Below, one piece after another: positions 6,823-19,731 of a stretch of DNA of 64,000 nt. Where the stretch lies: positions 62,001-126,000 of the forward strand of contig NZ_JAAMFN010000003.1 in assembly GCF_013376095.1 (NCBI RefSeq), in the 5' to 3' direction. The notes beneath the pieces were generated by a model. That model was not told the origin of the DNA. It saw only the letters and a program-made list of their open reading frames with translations, and ran no database searches. Each line of letters opens with the position of its first letter. Within the stretch, counting starts at the first letter, position 1. Position numbers and translations under genes: made by a program. This DNA comes from Arthrobacter sp. SDTb3-6 (GTDB lineage: Bacteria; Actinomycetota; Actinomycetes; Actinomycetales; Micrococcaceae).

Positions 6823-8922
6823 CTAGATCTGGCGTTCAATGTACGGCGCCAAAAGCTTCGAAAAATCACCGTTGAGGTGGTCCGCGTCGTAGTAGACGGC
6901 GACGTTCCCAACCACGGCATAACACCGGCTCGAATCGCAGAAGTGGTCGGTCAGGTCAATCAATTTCACCTTTGGCGATTTCATGGACCTTGCCGCGGAA
7001 ACCAATGGGTCCGCCGGCTGGGCAACCGCACGCGGAACTGCACACTTGAGCGGCCGTGCCGGATTGAGCGCCACGCACTGCGGATCGCGGACGTAGCCGT
7101 TCAGCGGCGGATCGGCCATGACGTACACGGTGCTGCCGGCAGCGGCCCAGCGGCCCCAAAACTTCGGCAGCCCGGCGCGGTACTGTGCGTCCTGGCTCCG
7201 TCCCGAGCCGTCGTCGACCGTTTCTTTCCGGGCAAAGACGGAGTAAAAGACCTTGTCGGGCTTGTCGGCCGCAATCATGTTGGCGATGGACCGGGCACCG
7301 GCCATGCAGGCTGCGTTCCCGGCTGGATCACCTTTGCCGCGGTACCCGGCAAAAGTGACGTCGGCCACGGGGCACCCGCCCAACAACGAATACGTCAGCT
7401 TCCAGTGGTTCTTCCTTGCCAGCACCAGAAGTGCCGGCTTCCACTGCTCGGCGTGGGAGTCCCCGGTCAGCCAAACCGTGGTTGCGCCCTTCTTCCCGCC
7501 GGAGAAGTCACAGACGGCGACGGCCTTGATTCCCGCCCCCTTCCGGTTGGGGTCGGTGGCGCATTCGGGGGCCGAGGCGTAATACCGGTTCCCGGGGCCC
7601 ATGACCGTGACGGCAGCCGGCCCGAGCGCGTCGGTGCACCCCTTCTGGGCAGGCAACGCCGCCGGGCCGAGGCAGGGGCGGCCCATTTGCTGTTCCTGCA
7701 CCGCCTCTGCCCGGCTCTCCTGCAGGGCGCCGCCCCACGTCATGCCGCCGGCCAGGATGGCAAGCATGGCAAGGCCCGCCCCCATGCCAAGGAATGTGCC
7801 CCGCGGGCGCTGCCCCAGGATCTTCCAGGACTTGCCGCGGTCCTCCACCAGCACCTTGGTCAGCCAGGCAAGTGGCACACAGACGGCAATGATGCCAATT
7901 TTCACCCACGCGTTCAGGGGTGCCAGCAGGACGTAGGGTGCCACGACGATCATCGGCCAGTGCCACAGGTAAATCGAATAGGAAACATCGCCCACAAACT
8001 GCACCGGCTTCCATGCCACGAAAGGATGGAAGGGAACGCGGGTCCGGCCCGTCCCGCCGGCGATGACGGCGGTGGCCCCGATGACGGGAAGGAGCGCCGA
8101 CCATCCGGGAAACTCGGTCTGGGGGCTGAAGGTCAGGGCGGAAGCTGCAATGGCAAGCCATCCAAGCACCGCCAACACGTCAGCGGCCAGCCGGGGCAGG
8201 GCAACCTTGGCCGCGGCAATGGCCAATATCCCGCCGGCCGCGAATTCCCATACCCTCACAGGGGTGACGAAATAGGCGGGGTTTGGATTGCCCGCGGTGA
8301 AGATGATCGAGTACACCAGGCTGGCCGCCCCCAGCAGGGTGATTCCCGTCAGAATCGTCCTGCGACGGGCACCCAGCCGGGCACCCAGGCGATACAGGCC
8401 AAAGAGCGCCAACGGCCAGAGGAAGTAGAACTGTTCTTCCACAGACAGGGACCAGTAGTGCTGGGCGATGGTTGCCTGGTTGTTGATCGCCGAGTAATCG
8501 ATGGACTGCCCGGCCAGGGACCAGTTCTCAACGTAGAAGGCACTGGCCATCACTTCGCGTGCTGTGGGCTGCCATTCCGAATACGGCACCCAGATGGCGA
8601 CGGCCACCGACCCGGCGGCAAGCACGATGAACGCGGCGGGCAGCAGCCTCTTGATCCGCCTGGCATAAAACCGGCCAAAGGACAGGGCTGACGTACCAAA
8701 GATCTCCTTGGCCAGGTGCGATGTAATCAGGAAGCCGGAGATGACAAAAAAGACATCGACGCCCACGTAGCCGCCGGTGAGCCGGTTGGGCCACAAATGC
8801 GTCAGGACCACCATCGTCACCGCCACGGCTCGAAGCGCCTGGATGTCAGGACGGAACCTGGCCCGTCTGGCTCCCGCGCGGGACTGCGGGCTGGATTGGG
8901 TTTCCCCTATGACGAGGTTCAA
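6823..8922 (-). CDS. OafA/YrhL-type O-acyltransferase with SGNH domain
   Basis: 699 aa. Residues about 23-370 form an acyltransferase-3 membrane domain with roughly ten to eleven helices, opening with RPDIQALRAVAVTMVVLTHL and the FFVISGFLIT motif. The C-terminal part is a periplasmic-type SGNH domain: GDSHAEQW (nucleophile Ser) and DADHLN near the end (Asp/His). Such fusions move acetyl or other acyl groups onto surface polysaccharides. Between the stop of the ABC ATPase gene and RPDIQ the only start codon in frame is TTG at 8922, so a TTG start is likely. Last gene of the galactofuranose/export block; the polymer exported there is the probable target. Confidence 0.9.
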   Translation of the reverse strand: MNLVIGETQSSPQSRAGARRARFRPDIQALRAVAVTMVVLTHLWPNRLTGGYVGVDVFFVISGFLITSHLAKEIFGTSALSFGRFYARRIKRLLPAAFIVLAAGSVAVAIWVPYSEWQPTAREVMASAFYVENWSLAGQSIDYSAINNQATIAQHYWSLSVEEQFYFLWPLALFGLYRLGARLGARRRTILTGITLLGAASLVYSIIFTAGNPNPAYFVTPVRVWEFAAGGILAIAAAKVALPRLAADVLAVLGWLAIAASALTFSPQTEFPGWSALLPVIGATAVIAGGTGRTRVPFHPFVAWKPVQFVGDVSYSIYLWHWPMIVVAPYVLLAPLNAWVKIGIIAVCVPLAWLTKVLVEDRGKSWKILGQRPRGTFLGMGAGLAMLAILAGGMTWGGALQESRAEAVQEQQMGRPCLGPAALPAQKGCTDALGPAAVTVMGPGNRYYASAPECATDPNRKGAGIKAVAVCDFSGGKKGATTVWLTGDSHAEQWKPALLVLARKNHWKLTYSLLGGCPVADVTFAGYRGKGDPAGNAACMAGARSIANMIAADKPDKVFYSVFARKETVDDGSGRSQDAQYRAGLPKFWGRWAAAGSTVYVMADPPLNGYVRDPQCVALNPARPLKCAVPRAVAQPADPLVSAARSMKSPKVKLIDLTDHFCDSSRCYAVVGNVAVYYDADHLNGDFSKLLAPYIERQI

Positions 8923-8931
8923 GCCTGGCGC

Positions 8932-9660
8932 CTACGCCCCGCGCAACTTCGCAACGGCGTCGTGGATGGATCCGTCGAAGGTGACATGGCCGTGGTCCAG
9001 GACCACACCGCGGCTGCAAATCCGTGACACCAAATCCAGGTCGTGGCTGACCACCACCAAGGTGCGCCCCTCGGCAGCCAGCTCCTGGATTTTGGCAATG
9101 CACTTCTGCTGGAACGGTTCGTCGCCGACAGCAAGGATTTCATCGACAAGGAAAACTTCGGGATTGGTGTGCACCGCCACGGAAAAGGCAAGGCGAAGGT
9201 ACATGCCCGAGGAGTAGAACTTCACCTCGGTGTCGATGAACTGGCCGATCTCGGCAAAGTCGATAATCGACTGGAACCGTTCGTTGATCTGTTCCTCTGT
9301 CATGCCCAGGATGGCGCCGTTGAGATAGACGTTGTCCCTGCCGGAAAGGTCATGATGGAACCCCGCGCCCACCTCGATCAGGCCCGCAACCTTTCCCCGC
9401 GTGCGCACCGTTCCGCTATCAGGAATCATGACCCCGGAGATGTGCTTGAGCAGCGTTGACTTGCCTGACCCGTTGAATCCGAGCAGGGCAACGGTCTCCC
9501 CCTGCTCCACCACCAGGTCAACGTCCCGGAGGGCATGGAACTTCTCGGACAGGTCACCCTTGCGGCCCTTGATGAGCCAGATGAAGGCTTCCTTCAGGGA
9601 CCGGGTGTGGCGGAGCACAAACTGCTTGCTTATGCCCGTGACTTCGATTGCCGTTGTCAT
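8932..9660 (-). CDS. ABC transporter ATP-binding protein for polysaccharide export (Wzt/TagH type)
   Basis: 242 aa ATPase. Walker A GFNGSGKSTLLKHISG near residue 54, signature-like YSSGMYLRLAFSVA, Walker B VFLVDEILAVGDE, H-loop VVSHD. Like the short Wzt of mycobacterial galactan export, it has no C-terminal carbohydrate-binding domain. I chose ATG at 9660 because AGGAG lies 7 nt upstream and the permease gene stops 2 bp before; the in-frame GTG at 9690 would add ten residues inside the permease gene. With the adjacent permease it should flip a lipid-linked glycan across the membrane. Confidence 0.9.
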   Translation of the reverse strand: MTTAIEVTGISKQFVLRHTRSLKEAFIWLIKGRKGDLSEKFHALRDVDLVVEQGETVALLGFNGSGKSTLLKHISGVMIPDSGTVRTRGKVAGLIEVGAGFHHDLSGRDNVYLNGAILGMTEEQINERFQSIIDFAEIGQFIDTEVKFYSSGMYLRLAFSVAVHTNPEVFLVDEILAVGDEPFQQKCIAKIQELAAEGRTLVVVSHDLDLVSRICSRGVVLDHGHVTFDGSIHDAVAKLRGA

Positions 9661-9661
9661 G

Positions 9662-10544
9662 CTACAACTCCTGGGCGAAGCGGCCTTCAAGCCGCCGGAA
9701 GGTCAGCTGGCCCCATACCAGGACCGCGGCCGAGACCAGCAGTCCCACGGGTATCCAAAGCGATAGCAGGTGGGGCGGTATCCCGGCCGAGCCGTCCGTC
9801 GTCGGAAGCCAGAATGCATAGTGGAAGGTCTCCACGGCGATGGTGATGGGGTTGACCTGGTAGATGGAGTACCACGCTTCACCCAGCTTGTGCTGGACCA
9901 TGGTCCACGAATACATGACGGGGGACGCCCACGTGGCGATCATCAGGAGCATGTCCACGAAGTTTTCGGAGTCCCGGAAGTAGACGTTGGCGGCACCAAA
10001 CAACAGTCCAAGGCCCGTTGCCAACAGTGCGATGATGATGAACCCCGCCACCGCTGCGAGCAGTTGGAGAAACGAAGGGTGCCAATCGGAGAAAAGACAG
10101 GCCACCACCAGGATGAGCAGCTGCGGGAAGAAATGGACGGCAGAAACCCACACCGACGCGACCGGGAACAGCTGGCGCGGCAGATAGATCTTTTTGATCA
10201 GTCCGCCGTTGCCCACTATGGATCTGGAGGCGTTTCCCAGGGCTTCGGTGAAGAAGTTGATGAGGATGATGCCGGAGAACAGGTAGATGGCATAGTTGGG
10301 CAGCCCCGACTTGTTGGTGGAGCTTTGTTCGAGTCCAAGGAACACGCCCAATGCCACGTAAAACACAATGAACTGCACGCCCGGCTTCACGTAGGACCAG
10401 ATGATGCCCAGCACCGAGCCGCGGTAGCGGACCTTGAGTTCCTTGCGTACCAGCAGTTTCAGCAGAAAACGCTGACGGTACACGTCCGCCAGTCCACCAC
10501 TGGTCCCCGGACGGACCAAGCCATCCTTCGCTGTTTCCAAGAGT

Positions 10545-10558
<14 letters not shown>
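9662..10558 (-). CDS. ABC-2 type polysaccharide export permease (Wzm/TagG type)
   Basis: 298 aa with about six membrane helices. The N-terminal RKELKVRYRGSVLGIIWSYVKP is the classic start of the Wzm/TagG/RfbA family. Start chosen: GTG at 10558, overlapping the last codons of the glycosyltransferase gene. A longer frame back to 10624 only adds Pro/Arg-rich sequence that is the shadow of the upstream gene. No strong ribosome-binding site is visible, so coupling to the upstream gene is likely. It pairs with the ATPase encoded next to it. Confidence 0.9.
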
Positions 10559-14003
<3,445 letters not shown>

Positions 14004-17000
14004 GTGCGTCTGGAAATCACCGCAGTGGCCGGCCCCGGCACCGATCCGTTTGACCCGGCCGAACTGAGCATTTTCCTGCCGGACGGCATGCTGGCCGAGG
14101 GCCACCTGTCCGCAGCGGACCTGTCCGGCGGGGCGGCTGTCGCCGGGGCACTGAACGGTCGCTGGCCCGGCGCCGCGTTCACGGTGGCCGGGCTGCCACT
14201 GGACCGGCTCCGCGCGGGACGCCCGCCCCTGACGGACGGCGCCGTCGTGGTGGTGCACGGGACCGCGCCGGCACCTGCTGGTGGTCGGCATCCGTCGGGA
14301 CCTGACGCGCCTGCACAACTGGCCGTCTGCTCCGGTCCCGGCGCCGGCGCCATTTTCCCGCTGCACCGGGGCAGCTACGGCCTGGGCCGCGGGCGCTGCC
14401 GTATTTCCATCGCCGACCCCGCCTTGTCCAGGCGCCAGGGGACGCTAACTGTCGGCGAGCGCGCCATCGTCCTTGAGGCGGCCCCCGGCGCAACCGGCTT
14501 CAGCCTCCTCCGCGGCTGGCAGGCCAACCCCCTGGCCGCCGCCGTCGCCGTGAAGGGGCCGGCCATCATTGAAGTGGGCGACCTCATCCGCTGTGGCGCG
14601 ACCGGGCTGCTCCTGCAACTCTCCACTCCTGTGTCCACGTCGACGGGCCGATGTGCGATGCCTGGTGGAAACGCTGCCCGGACGGGTGGCCGCAGCGGCA
14701 CCGGCAACGTTGGCGCGACCTTGAACGAGGACGGTCAGGGCGATGCCGGCCGCTCGGGAGAAACGGGCAGCCTCGGGCACGGCGGGGCTGGCGCGCCTGG
14801 CCTAACCGGGGGAACGGACATGGACCGGCCAAGCGGAGTCAGCGGGCCCCTGTTGGGCGCCCGTGATTTTGCCGGTTTGCTGGATGCCGGTGCCCTCGCC
14901 GCGCTGTCCTTGCCCGCCAGGTCCGGACAGCTGCGGAACCGTTGGGGCACCTTGGCCACCGGCCTGCTGCCCCTGGCCGTGGGCGTGTTGCTGGCGTGGC
15001 TGACCGGTTCGTTGATGTTTCTGGCGTTCGCCGCCATGGGCGCCGTCGCCGTCATTTCGCCTCTCGTGGGTGGTGCCAGGGACCGGCGGGGATTCCGCGC
15101 GTCGGTGGCAATGGCTGCTGTGCAGAATGCTGCACGGCGTCTGGCCGCCTTTCCCGGGGCGGATGAGCTGTTTTCCGGCGCACTGCAGAAGACGCTGCCG
15201 GATCAACCCCTTGCCGGCCCGGGCGGATCTGGCCGCACAGGACTGCAGGCGCCGGATCCAGGCCAAGGAGCGCTGCCTTTTTCCGGCCGGCGGCTTGCCC
15301 TCCGTGTGGGCACGGCCCACCAGTGCGCGAACCTTGACACGGCATCCGCCGGTCCCGGCCTGAAGGTGCCTGTGTTGACCCATTCCCCGGTTACGGTGCC
15401 GTTGGGGCAGGGTCCGGTGCAGATTTGCGGTGCCGCCGGGCCGCTGCGGCTGTTGCTCCATTTTGTCCTGATGCAACTGGACGCGGCCGGCGTGCCCGTG
15501 GTTCTTTTGGCGTCCGCCGGCGACCAGCCCCTGGCGGCGAGGTTTTTGCCGGGCACAGTGCTCTCCAGTGGACGCCTGCCGACCCCGGCGGCACCTCCGG
15601 TCCCGCCGGGAGGCGTTGTGGTGACATTCGATGAGCCGCAGGAACTGGTCCGGGCGGCCTATCCGGGCACGGCCGCGGTCTTTTTCTTTACACGCGCGGT
15701 CGAACACGGCACTGCGGCCACCGGGGTGCGGCTGCACCTTCAGGGGGACACAGCCTGCGGCCTGCTGGACGGGCTTTCATTCGTTCCTGACGGTGTGCCC
15801 GCGGAAATCTTCGACCGCTACGCCCGTGCCAGGGCAGGCTCGGGACGCCACGAGGTGGCGGCGGATCCCTTGGCACCCTGCTCTGTTCCGCTGCCCGGAC
15901 GGTGCCGGGCACACCAGGTCGTGGAGGGTTGGCGTGCCTCCGCAGGCGGTCCGCTCAGGCCGGTTCCGGTCGGGCGCTCGGCAGCAGGGCAGGAAATGTT
16001 CAGTTTCGCCCAGGACGGTCCACACCTCCTCGTGGGCGGCACAACGGGCTCCGGGAAGTCCGAGTTCCTGAGGACCCTGGCGGGCAGCCTGGCGCTGGAA
16101 CATTCCCCCGCCGATCTTGAATTCATCCTGGTGGATTTCAAGGGCGGCGCCGGCCTGGGCGCGTTGCGGAAGTTTCCCCACACCTCCGCACTCGTCACGG
16201 ACCTTGACGGACACGGGATGGACCGCGTCCTGGCTTCCCTGCGGACGGAAATCCACCGGCGCGAAACCCTGCTGGGTGCCGCCGAGGCTGCCAATGCAGA
16301 CAGCTACCGTGCCAGGCGCGCTGCCGGCAGCATCTTCGGCCGGTCAGGCGGGGGAGGCATGGCCCACCTGGTCATAATGGTCGATGAGTTCCGGGTGTTG
16401 GTGGACCAGTATCCCGATGCCATGGGTGAGTTGATGCGCATCGCGGCCGTGGGACGTTCGCTCGGCATCCACCTGGTCTTGGCAACCCAACGGCCCCAGG
16501 GGGCGGTCAGCGCCGACATCCGCGCGAACGTCACCTCCTCCGTATGCCTTCGTGTACAGACCAGCCTTGATTCCCAGGACGTCATAGGGTCCGGCGCTGC
16601 ATCATGCATTGCCGTGGACACCCCTGGAAGGGCCTTCATCAGCCGGGCCGGTGCCCGCCCCACCGAGTTCCAGAGCGCGACCTTGCGGCTGCCGGATGCC
16701 CGCGGGCCGCTGCACGCCGTCGTATCACCGGTGGCCGAGCTGCTGGCCGGCCCGCAGATGATGACAGCGCTGCCGTCCGCACCCCTGCCGCCGTCCCCCG
16801 GCTCCGCCGCGCCGGTGGGCGGAACGGCCAACGAGTCCGCCGCGGACAGCGACGTCGACTCCGTGGCGGGCCTGCTCATAGCCGCCTGGCAGATGCTGTC
16901 CTCCCCCGGCACTTCAGCCCCGCCTGCCAACGAAACGGCATGGCAGCGCGGCCTGGAAAATGGGGCGGCAACCACGCCCGGTCGGTCAGTTCCGGTTCGG

Positions 17001-18527
17001 CAGTCGCCGTGGCGGCCGGCCCCCGCCATCGTGGCGCCGGAGCTGCCATCCGGGATCGATCTGGACGCGCTGACATCCGACAATGGCGCCGTCACGGCCG
17101 CCACCAGCCGGCATGTTGCGGCCGGCTCCGGCACGGACGGGGGTGCCGTCCTGCTCGGGCTGGTGGATGTGCCCGAACGGCAGTCGTTGGAGCCGCTGGT
17201 GTGGTCTCCTTTGCGACATTCCCACGTGGCGTGCCTCGGCGCCCGGGACGAGTCCTCGGCCGGCGTGCAGCTGTTGGCCTCCAGGCTGCTCGCCCCCAAC
17301 ACCCGGCGGGATGGGAGCTTGCCGCATTATGCCTACCTGCTGGACGGCGACGGGTCCCTGCAGCACCTCAGGCGCCATCCCCGGGTGGGTGGTTATGTGA
17401 CGCCCGCCAGCCTGCGCACCGCGGCCCGCCTGCTGCTGCGGCTGCAGGAGGTCGCCGAGCGCACAGAGTCCCGGATGGTGCTGTTTGCCACTGATTGGGG
17501 GCGCTGGGTGGCCGCCTTCCGGTCCGGAGCCTGGCCCTGGGCCGAGGATTGTGCCGCGGCCCTGGTCGGCCACAGCCGCCCAACCGTGGCCGTGGTGGTG
17601 GGCGGGGAGCGCGAACTGCTCACGGCTCCGTTCATGGCAGGCATGCCCAACCGCCTGTTCCTGCCCTTCGGTACCAGCACGGAATCCCGGCTGGCGTGGC
17701 CGGGCCTGCCGCGATTCACGCCTGTGCCCGGCCGCGCCGCAGTCTTCGGTCCCATCAACGCCGCCGCCTCACGGGGTGCCCCCGAGGAACCCCATGTGGC
17801 CCAGCTCGGCGCAGCCGCCCCACCCGGACGGGGCCTGTCCATGGTGGCGGAACGGGAAGGCGGGCACCCGCCGCTGGTTGTGCGTGACCTGCCGTCAACC
17901 CTCACACTGGCGGTGGCCAGCGCGGCCTTGGCCGGAGCATCGGCCGCGGCCGGCCCCGGCGCCACTGCCGGTGTCGGCAACACAGGCGCCGGCGCAGGAA
18001 CAGCCAGGGACACGTTCACGGGTGTCCCACCAACCACGGCTCCCGGCCCAACCGCGGTCTGGGACGTGATGGTGGGCCTTGGAGGGGATTGCGGGACCCC
18101 CATCTGGCTGTCGGTTGCCCCCGGGACGGTCATTCCTGTGCTGGGGGCACCGGGATCGGGCCGCTCCAGCTTCCTGGCTGCGGTACGGGAGCTGAACGCC
18201 GGTCGGGGCAGGCTTCTTTGGGTGGACGACGCCACGCGGCTGACGCCGGAACAGTGCCACGCCATATCCCGCCAGGTGGCGGACGGAGGTTCAGCGCTGG
18301 TCGCCGTTCCCAACCATCTGCCCTCGTTGTCCAGGCTTCCCCCGGAATGGGGTGTGCGCACTGCCGAACAGGGGGTGGTCCTCAGACCGCGCCGGCAGCA
18401 GGACGGGGAACTGTTCGGGCTCCGACTCGACACGATGGGTTCGGAGCCGGCGGGCCGCGCAGTGTTGGTGGATCGCGGTCGGACTACTTGGTTCCAGTTC
18501 CCCGCGCCAAGGCAGGGCGCGCCGTGA
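14004..18527 (+). CDS. FHA-FtsK/SpoIIIE ATPase, EssC/EccC-like (type VII secretion-like), orphan
   Basis: 1507 aa. FHA-like domain about 105-205 (GLGRGRCRISI..LSRRQGTL), Gly-rich linker, two membrane helices about 315-353, then three FtsK-type modules. Module 1 is intact: Walker A GGTTGSGKS (678-686) and Walker B VIMVDEF (790-796). Module 2 (about 1060-1290) has VACLGARDESSAG where a P-loop should be. Module 3 has GAPGSGRS (1381-1388), with Arg for the P-loop Lys. One active and two degenerate modules is the EssC/EccC layout. Those proteins drive export of WXG100 proteins, but no WXG100, EccD, EccB or EccE gene is visible nearby. GTG start. Function as a translocase is inferred. Confidence 0.88.
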   Translation: MRLEITAVAGPGTDPFDPAELSIFLPDGMLAEGHLSAADLSGGAAVAGALNGRWPGAAFTVAGLPLDRLRAGRPPLTDGAVVVVHGTAPAPAGGRHPSGPDAPAQLAVCSGPGAGAIFPLHRGSYGLGRGRCRISIADPALSRRQGTLTVGERAIVLEAAPGATGFSLLRGWQANPLAAAVAVKGPAIIEVGDLIRCGATGLLLQLSTPVSTSTGRCAMPGGNAARTGGRSGTGNVGATLNEDGQGDAGRSGETGSLGHGGAGAPGLTGGTDMDRPSGVSGPLLGARDFAGLLDAGALAALSLPARSGQLRNRWGTLATGLLPLAVGVLLAWLTGSLMFLAFAAMGAVAVISPLVGGARDRRGFRASVAMAAVQNAARRLAAFPGADELFSGALQKTLPDQPLAGPGGSGRTGLQAPDPGQGALPFSGRRLALRVGTAHQCANLDTASAGPGLKVPVLTHSPVTVPLGQGPVQICGAAGPLRLLLHFVLMQLDAAGVPVVLLASAGDQPLAARFLPGTVLSSGRLPTPAAPPVPPGGVVVTFDEPQELVRAAYPGTAAVFFFTRAVEHGTAATGVRLHLQGDTACGLLDGLSFVPDGVPAEIFDRYARARAGSGRHEVAADPLAPCSVPLPGRCRAHQVVEGWRASAGGPLRPVPVGRSAAGQEMFSFAQDGPHLLVGGTTGSGKSEFLRTLAGSLALEHSPADLEFILVDFKGGAGLGALRKFPHTSALVTDLDGHGMDRVLASLRTEIHRRETLLGAAEAANADSYRARRAAGSIFGRSGGGGMAHLVIMVDEFRVLVDQYPDAMGELMRIAAVGRSLGIHLVLATQRPQGAVSADIRANVTSSVCLRVQTSLDSQDVIGSGAASCIAVDTPGRAFISRAGARPTEFQSATLRLPDARGPLHAVVSPVAELLAGPQMMTALPSAPLPPSPGSAAPVGGTANESAADSDVDSVAGLLIAAWQMLSSPGTSAPPANETAWQRGLENGAATTPGRSVPVRQSPWRPAPAIVAPELPSGIDLDALTSDNGAVTAATSRHVAAGSGTDGGAVLLGLVDVPERQSLEPLVWSPLRHSHVACLGARDESSAGVQLLASRLLAPNTRRDGSLPHYAYLLDGDGSLQHLRRHPRVGGYVTPASLRTAARLLLRLQEVAERTESRMVLFATDWGRWVAAFRSGAWPWAEDCAAALVGHSRPTVAVVVGGERELLTAPFMAGMPNRLFLPFGTSTESRLAWPGLPRFTPVPGRAAVFGPINAAASRGAPEEPHVAQLGAAAPPGRGLSMVAEREGGHPPLVVRDLPSTLTLAVASAALAGASAAAGPGATAGVGNTGAGAGTARDTFTGVPPTTAPGPTAVWDVMVGLGGDCGTPIWLSVAPGTVIPVLGAPGSGRSSFLAAVRELNAGRGRLLWVDDATRLTPEQCHAISRQVADGGSALVAVPNHLPSLSRLPPEWGVRTAEQGVVLRPRRQQDGELFGLRLDTMGSEPAGRAVLVDRGRTTWFQFPAPRQGAP

Positions 18528-18535
18528 CAAACCGT

Positions 18536-19015
18536 CTAAAGGACCGGCTGCCCGCCACGCGGACGCAGGGAGAACTCAACCACCTTGGGTGTGAACAGGT
18601 AGAAAATCACGGCGAGCGCCGGCAGCAGCATCACCATGCCGGTCACGGCAGGGCCGTTGAGGAGGGCCGGCACGGCGAGGGCGACCATCAGCAGCTGCCA
18701 GACAAACGCAGCAGACCTGGTCCATCGGAAGCCCTTGAAGGCGTTGACCGCCACGGCCGCCAAAGCCGCTGCCAGTGCAAAGACCAGCACAATCAAAAAG
18801 ACGGTGCCGGCAACGGAAAGTGACGGCTGGCTGAACGCACCAATGGTGGCGACGACGCCGAGCACGGCGAGGGCAACGGCCTGGAGGCCGACCACCACGG
18901 AGATCACGTAGACGCCGGCGGGCCGGTGCGCCGAAACGTCGTTGGGTCCGTGCGCGGCATGGTCCCGCTGCCCTGGATCCGGCTGTTCTGCGGGGTTCAC
19001 TGGAGGTCTTGACAC
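18536..19015 (-). CDS. Small four-helix membrane protein, unknown function
   Basis: 159 aa with four predicted membrane helices (about 35-57, 67-93, 101-118, 120-142), a Pro/His-rich N-terminus and a short charged tail. I recognise no family beyond a conserved-hypothetical actinobacterial membrane protein. The GTG start has AAGG 7 nt upstream; an in-frame GTG five codons later is an alternative. Convergent with the FtsK-like gene (8 bp between stops) and divergent from whiB1. Nothing in the sequence points to a substrate or partner. Confidence 0.65.
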   Translation of the reverse strand: MSRPPVNPAEQPDPGQRDHAAHGPNDVSAHRPAGVYVISVVVGLQAVALAVLGVVATIGAFSQPSLSVAGTVFLIVLVFALAAALAAVAVNAFKGFRWTRSAAFVWQLLMVALAVPALLNGPAVTGMVMLLPALAVIFYLFTPKVVEFSLRPRGGQPVL

Positions 19016-19172
19016 AACTGCACCTTACCGGAGATAGTCGGGTAACAACCACGCACGACTGCCGTTTGGCCGCAACCATTGTGATGCATCGCTCATGGTC
19101 CGGTGCCAATTAAAGCCTCACAACCCCTTGTTTACAAAGAGTTAACATGACACGCTTAACTCAATGACCGAC

Positions 19173-19195
19173 AAGGGCCGATAGCGGCCCTTTTC
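19173..19195 (+). terminator. Intrinsic terminator/attenuator in the whiB1 leader
   Basis: Perfect 8-bp arms AAGGGCCG (19173-19180) and CGGCCCTT (19185-19192), 4-nt loop, then TTCTT. It lies 65 bp before the whiB1 ATG, in the gap from a divergent gene, so no plus-strand gene immediately upstream needs it. It may insulate whiB1 or attenuate transcription started further upstream. Confidence 0.6.
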
Positions 19196-19208
19196 TTATG
19201 TGGCCTAA

Positions 19209-19224
19209 CGTGAAATTTTTCACA
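19209..19224 (+). promoter_or_regulatory. CRP/GlxR-type palindrome upstream of whiB1
   Basis: CGTGAAATTTTTCACA matches the CRP-family consensus TGTGA-N6-TCACA except for the first base. It is a perfect inverted repeat GTGAAA/TTTCAC ending 35 bp before the ATG. Mycobacterial whiB1 is known to be controlled by the cAMP receptor protein, which makes this a good operator candidate. Confidence 0.65.
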
Positions 19225-19259
19225 AACAGCCTCCCGTTCTAAAGGAGTGAGTGATCAGC

Positions 19260-19508
19260 ATGGACTGGCGTAGTCGCGCAGCCTGCCTCGACAAGGACCC
19301 GGAATTGTTTTTCCCGGTGGGAAACACGGGACCGGCCTTGTTGCAGATCGAGGAAGCAAAGAGCGTGTGCCGTCGTTGCCCCGTGATCGACACTTGCCTG
19401 AAGTGGGCCATCGAGTCCGGCCAGGATGCCGGTGTCTGGGGTGGTCTGAGCGAAGACGAGCGGCGGGCCATGAAGCGCCGCGCAGCCAGGGCCCGCCGCG
19501 CCAGCTAG
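19260..19508 (+). CDS. whiB1: WhiB1-type iron-sulfur transcription factor
   Basis: 82 aa. Starts MDWRSRAACL; cysteines at 9, 37, 40 and 46 match the four [4Fe-4S] ligands of Mycobacterium WhiB1. The GVWGG turn (57-61) and Arg/Lys-rich tail for DNA contact follow. WhiB1 is a nitric-oxide-sensitive cluster protein that binds the housekeeping sigma factor. I chose ATG at 19260 over the in-frame GTG at 19251 because it gives the family N-terminus exactly; AAAGGAG is 12 nt upstream of the ATG and only 3 nt from the GTG. The neighbouring divergent pdtaS gene matches the Rv3219/Rv3220c order. Confidence 0.95.
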   Translation: MDWRSRAACLDKDPELFFPVGNTGPALLQIEEAKSVCRRCPVIDTCLKWAIESGQDAGVWGGLSEDERRAMKRRAARARRAS

Positions 19509-19731
19509 CACCCGTCAGGCAACCAACCCGCAGGGATGGATGCGCATTGCGTTTTCTACGCACATGCCGTCCGACCGTGCGGGTTTGCTCTTTAAGCGTC
19601 CGGCGAGGGCGCCCCCTGGTCGCGGCCCAAGATGCCCTGTGCCCGGGATTGGTTTACATCGTGGACACTTCGGCGCCGGTCCGGCCGTGATCATGGTGCC
19701 CGGCACCTTCCGGCGGGCTGTGCCGGAGCAT
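19509..19731. other. Intergenic region between convergent whiB1 and pdtaS
   Basis: 223 bp. The only structure I see is a 6-bp-stem hairpin (TCCGGC 19709-19714, GCCGGA 19722-19727) just beyond the pdtaS stop, without a T-run. It is a possible weak terminator. No gene is evident. Confidence 0.3.

Noticed and set aside
6697-8691. 664-codon plus-strand open frame
   Set aside because: Antisense shadow of the acyltransferase gene; rich in Gly/Arg/His/Pro with no domain order.
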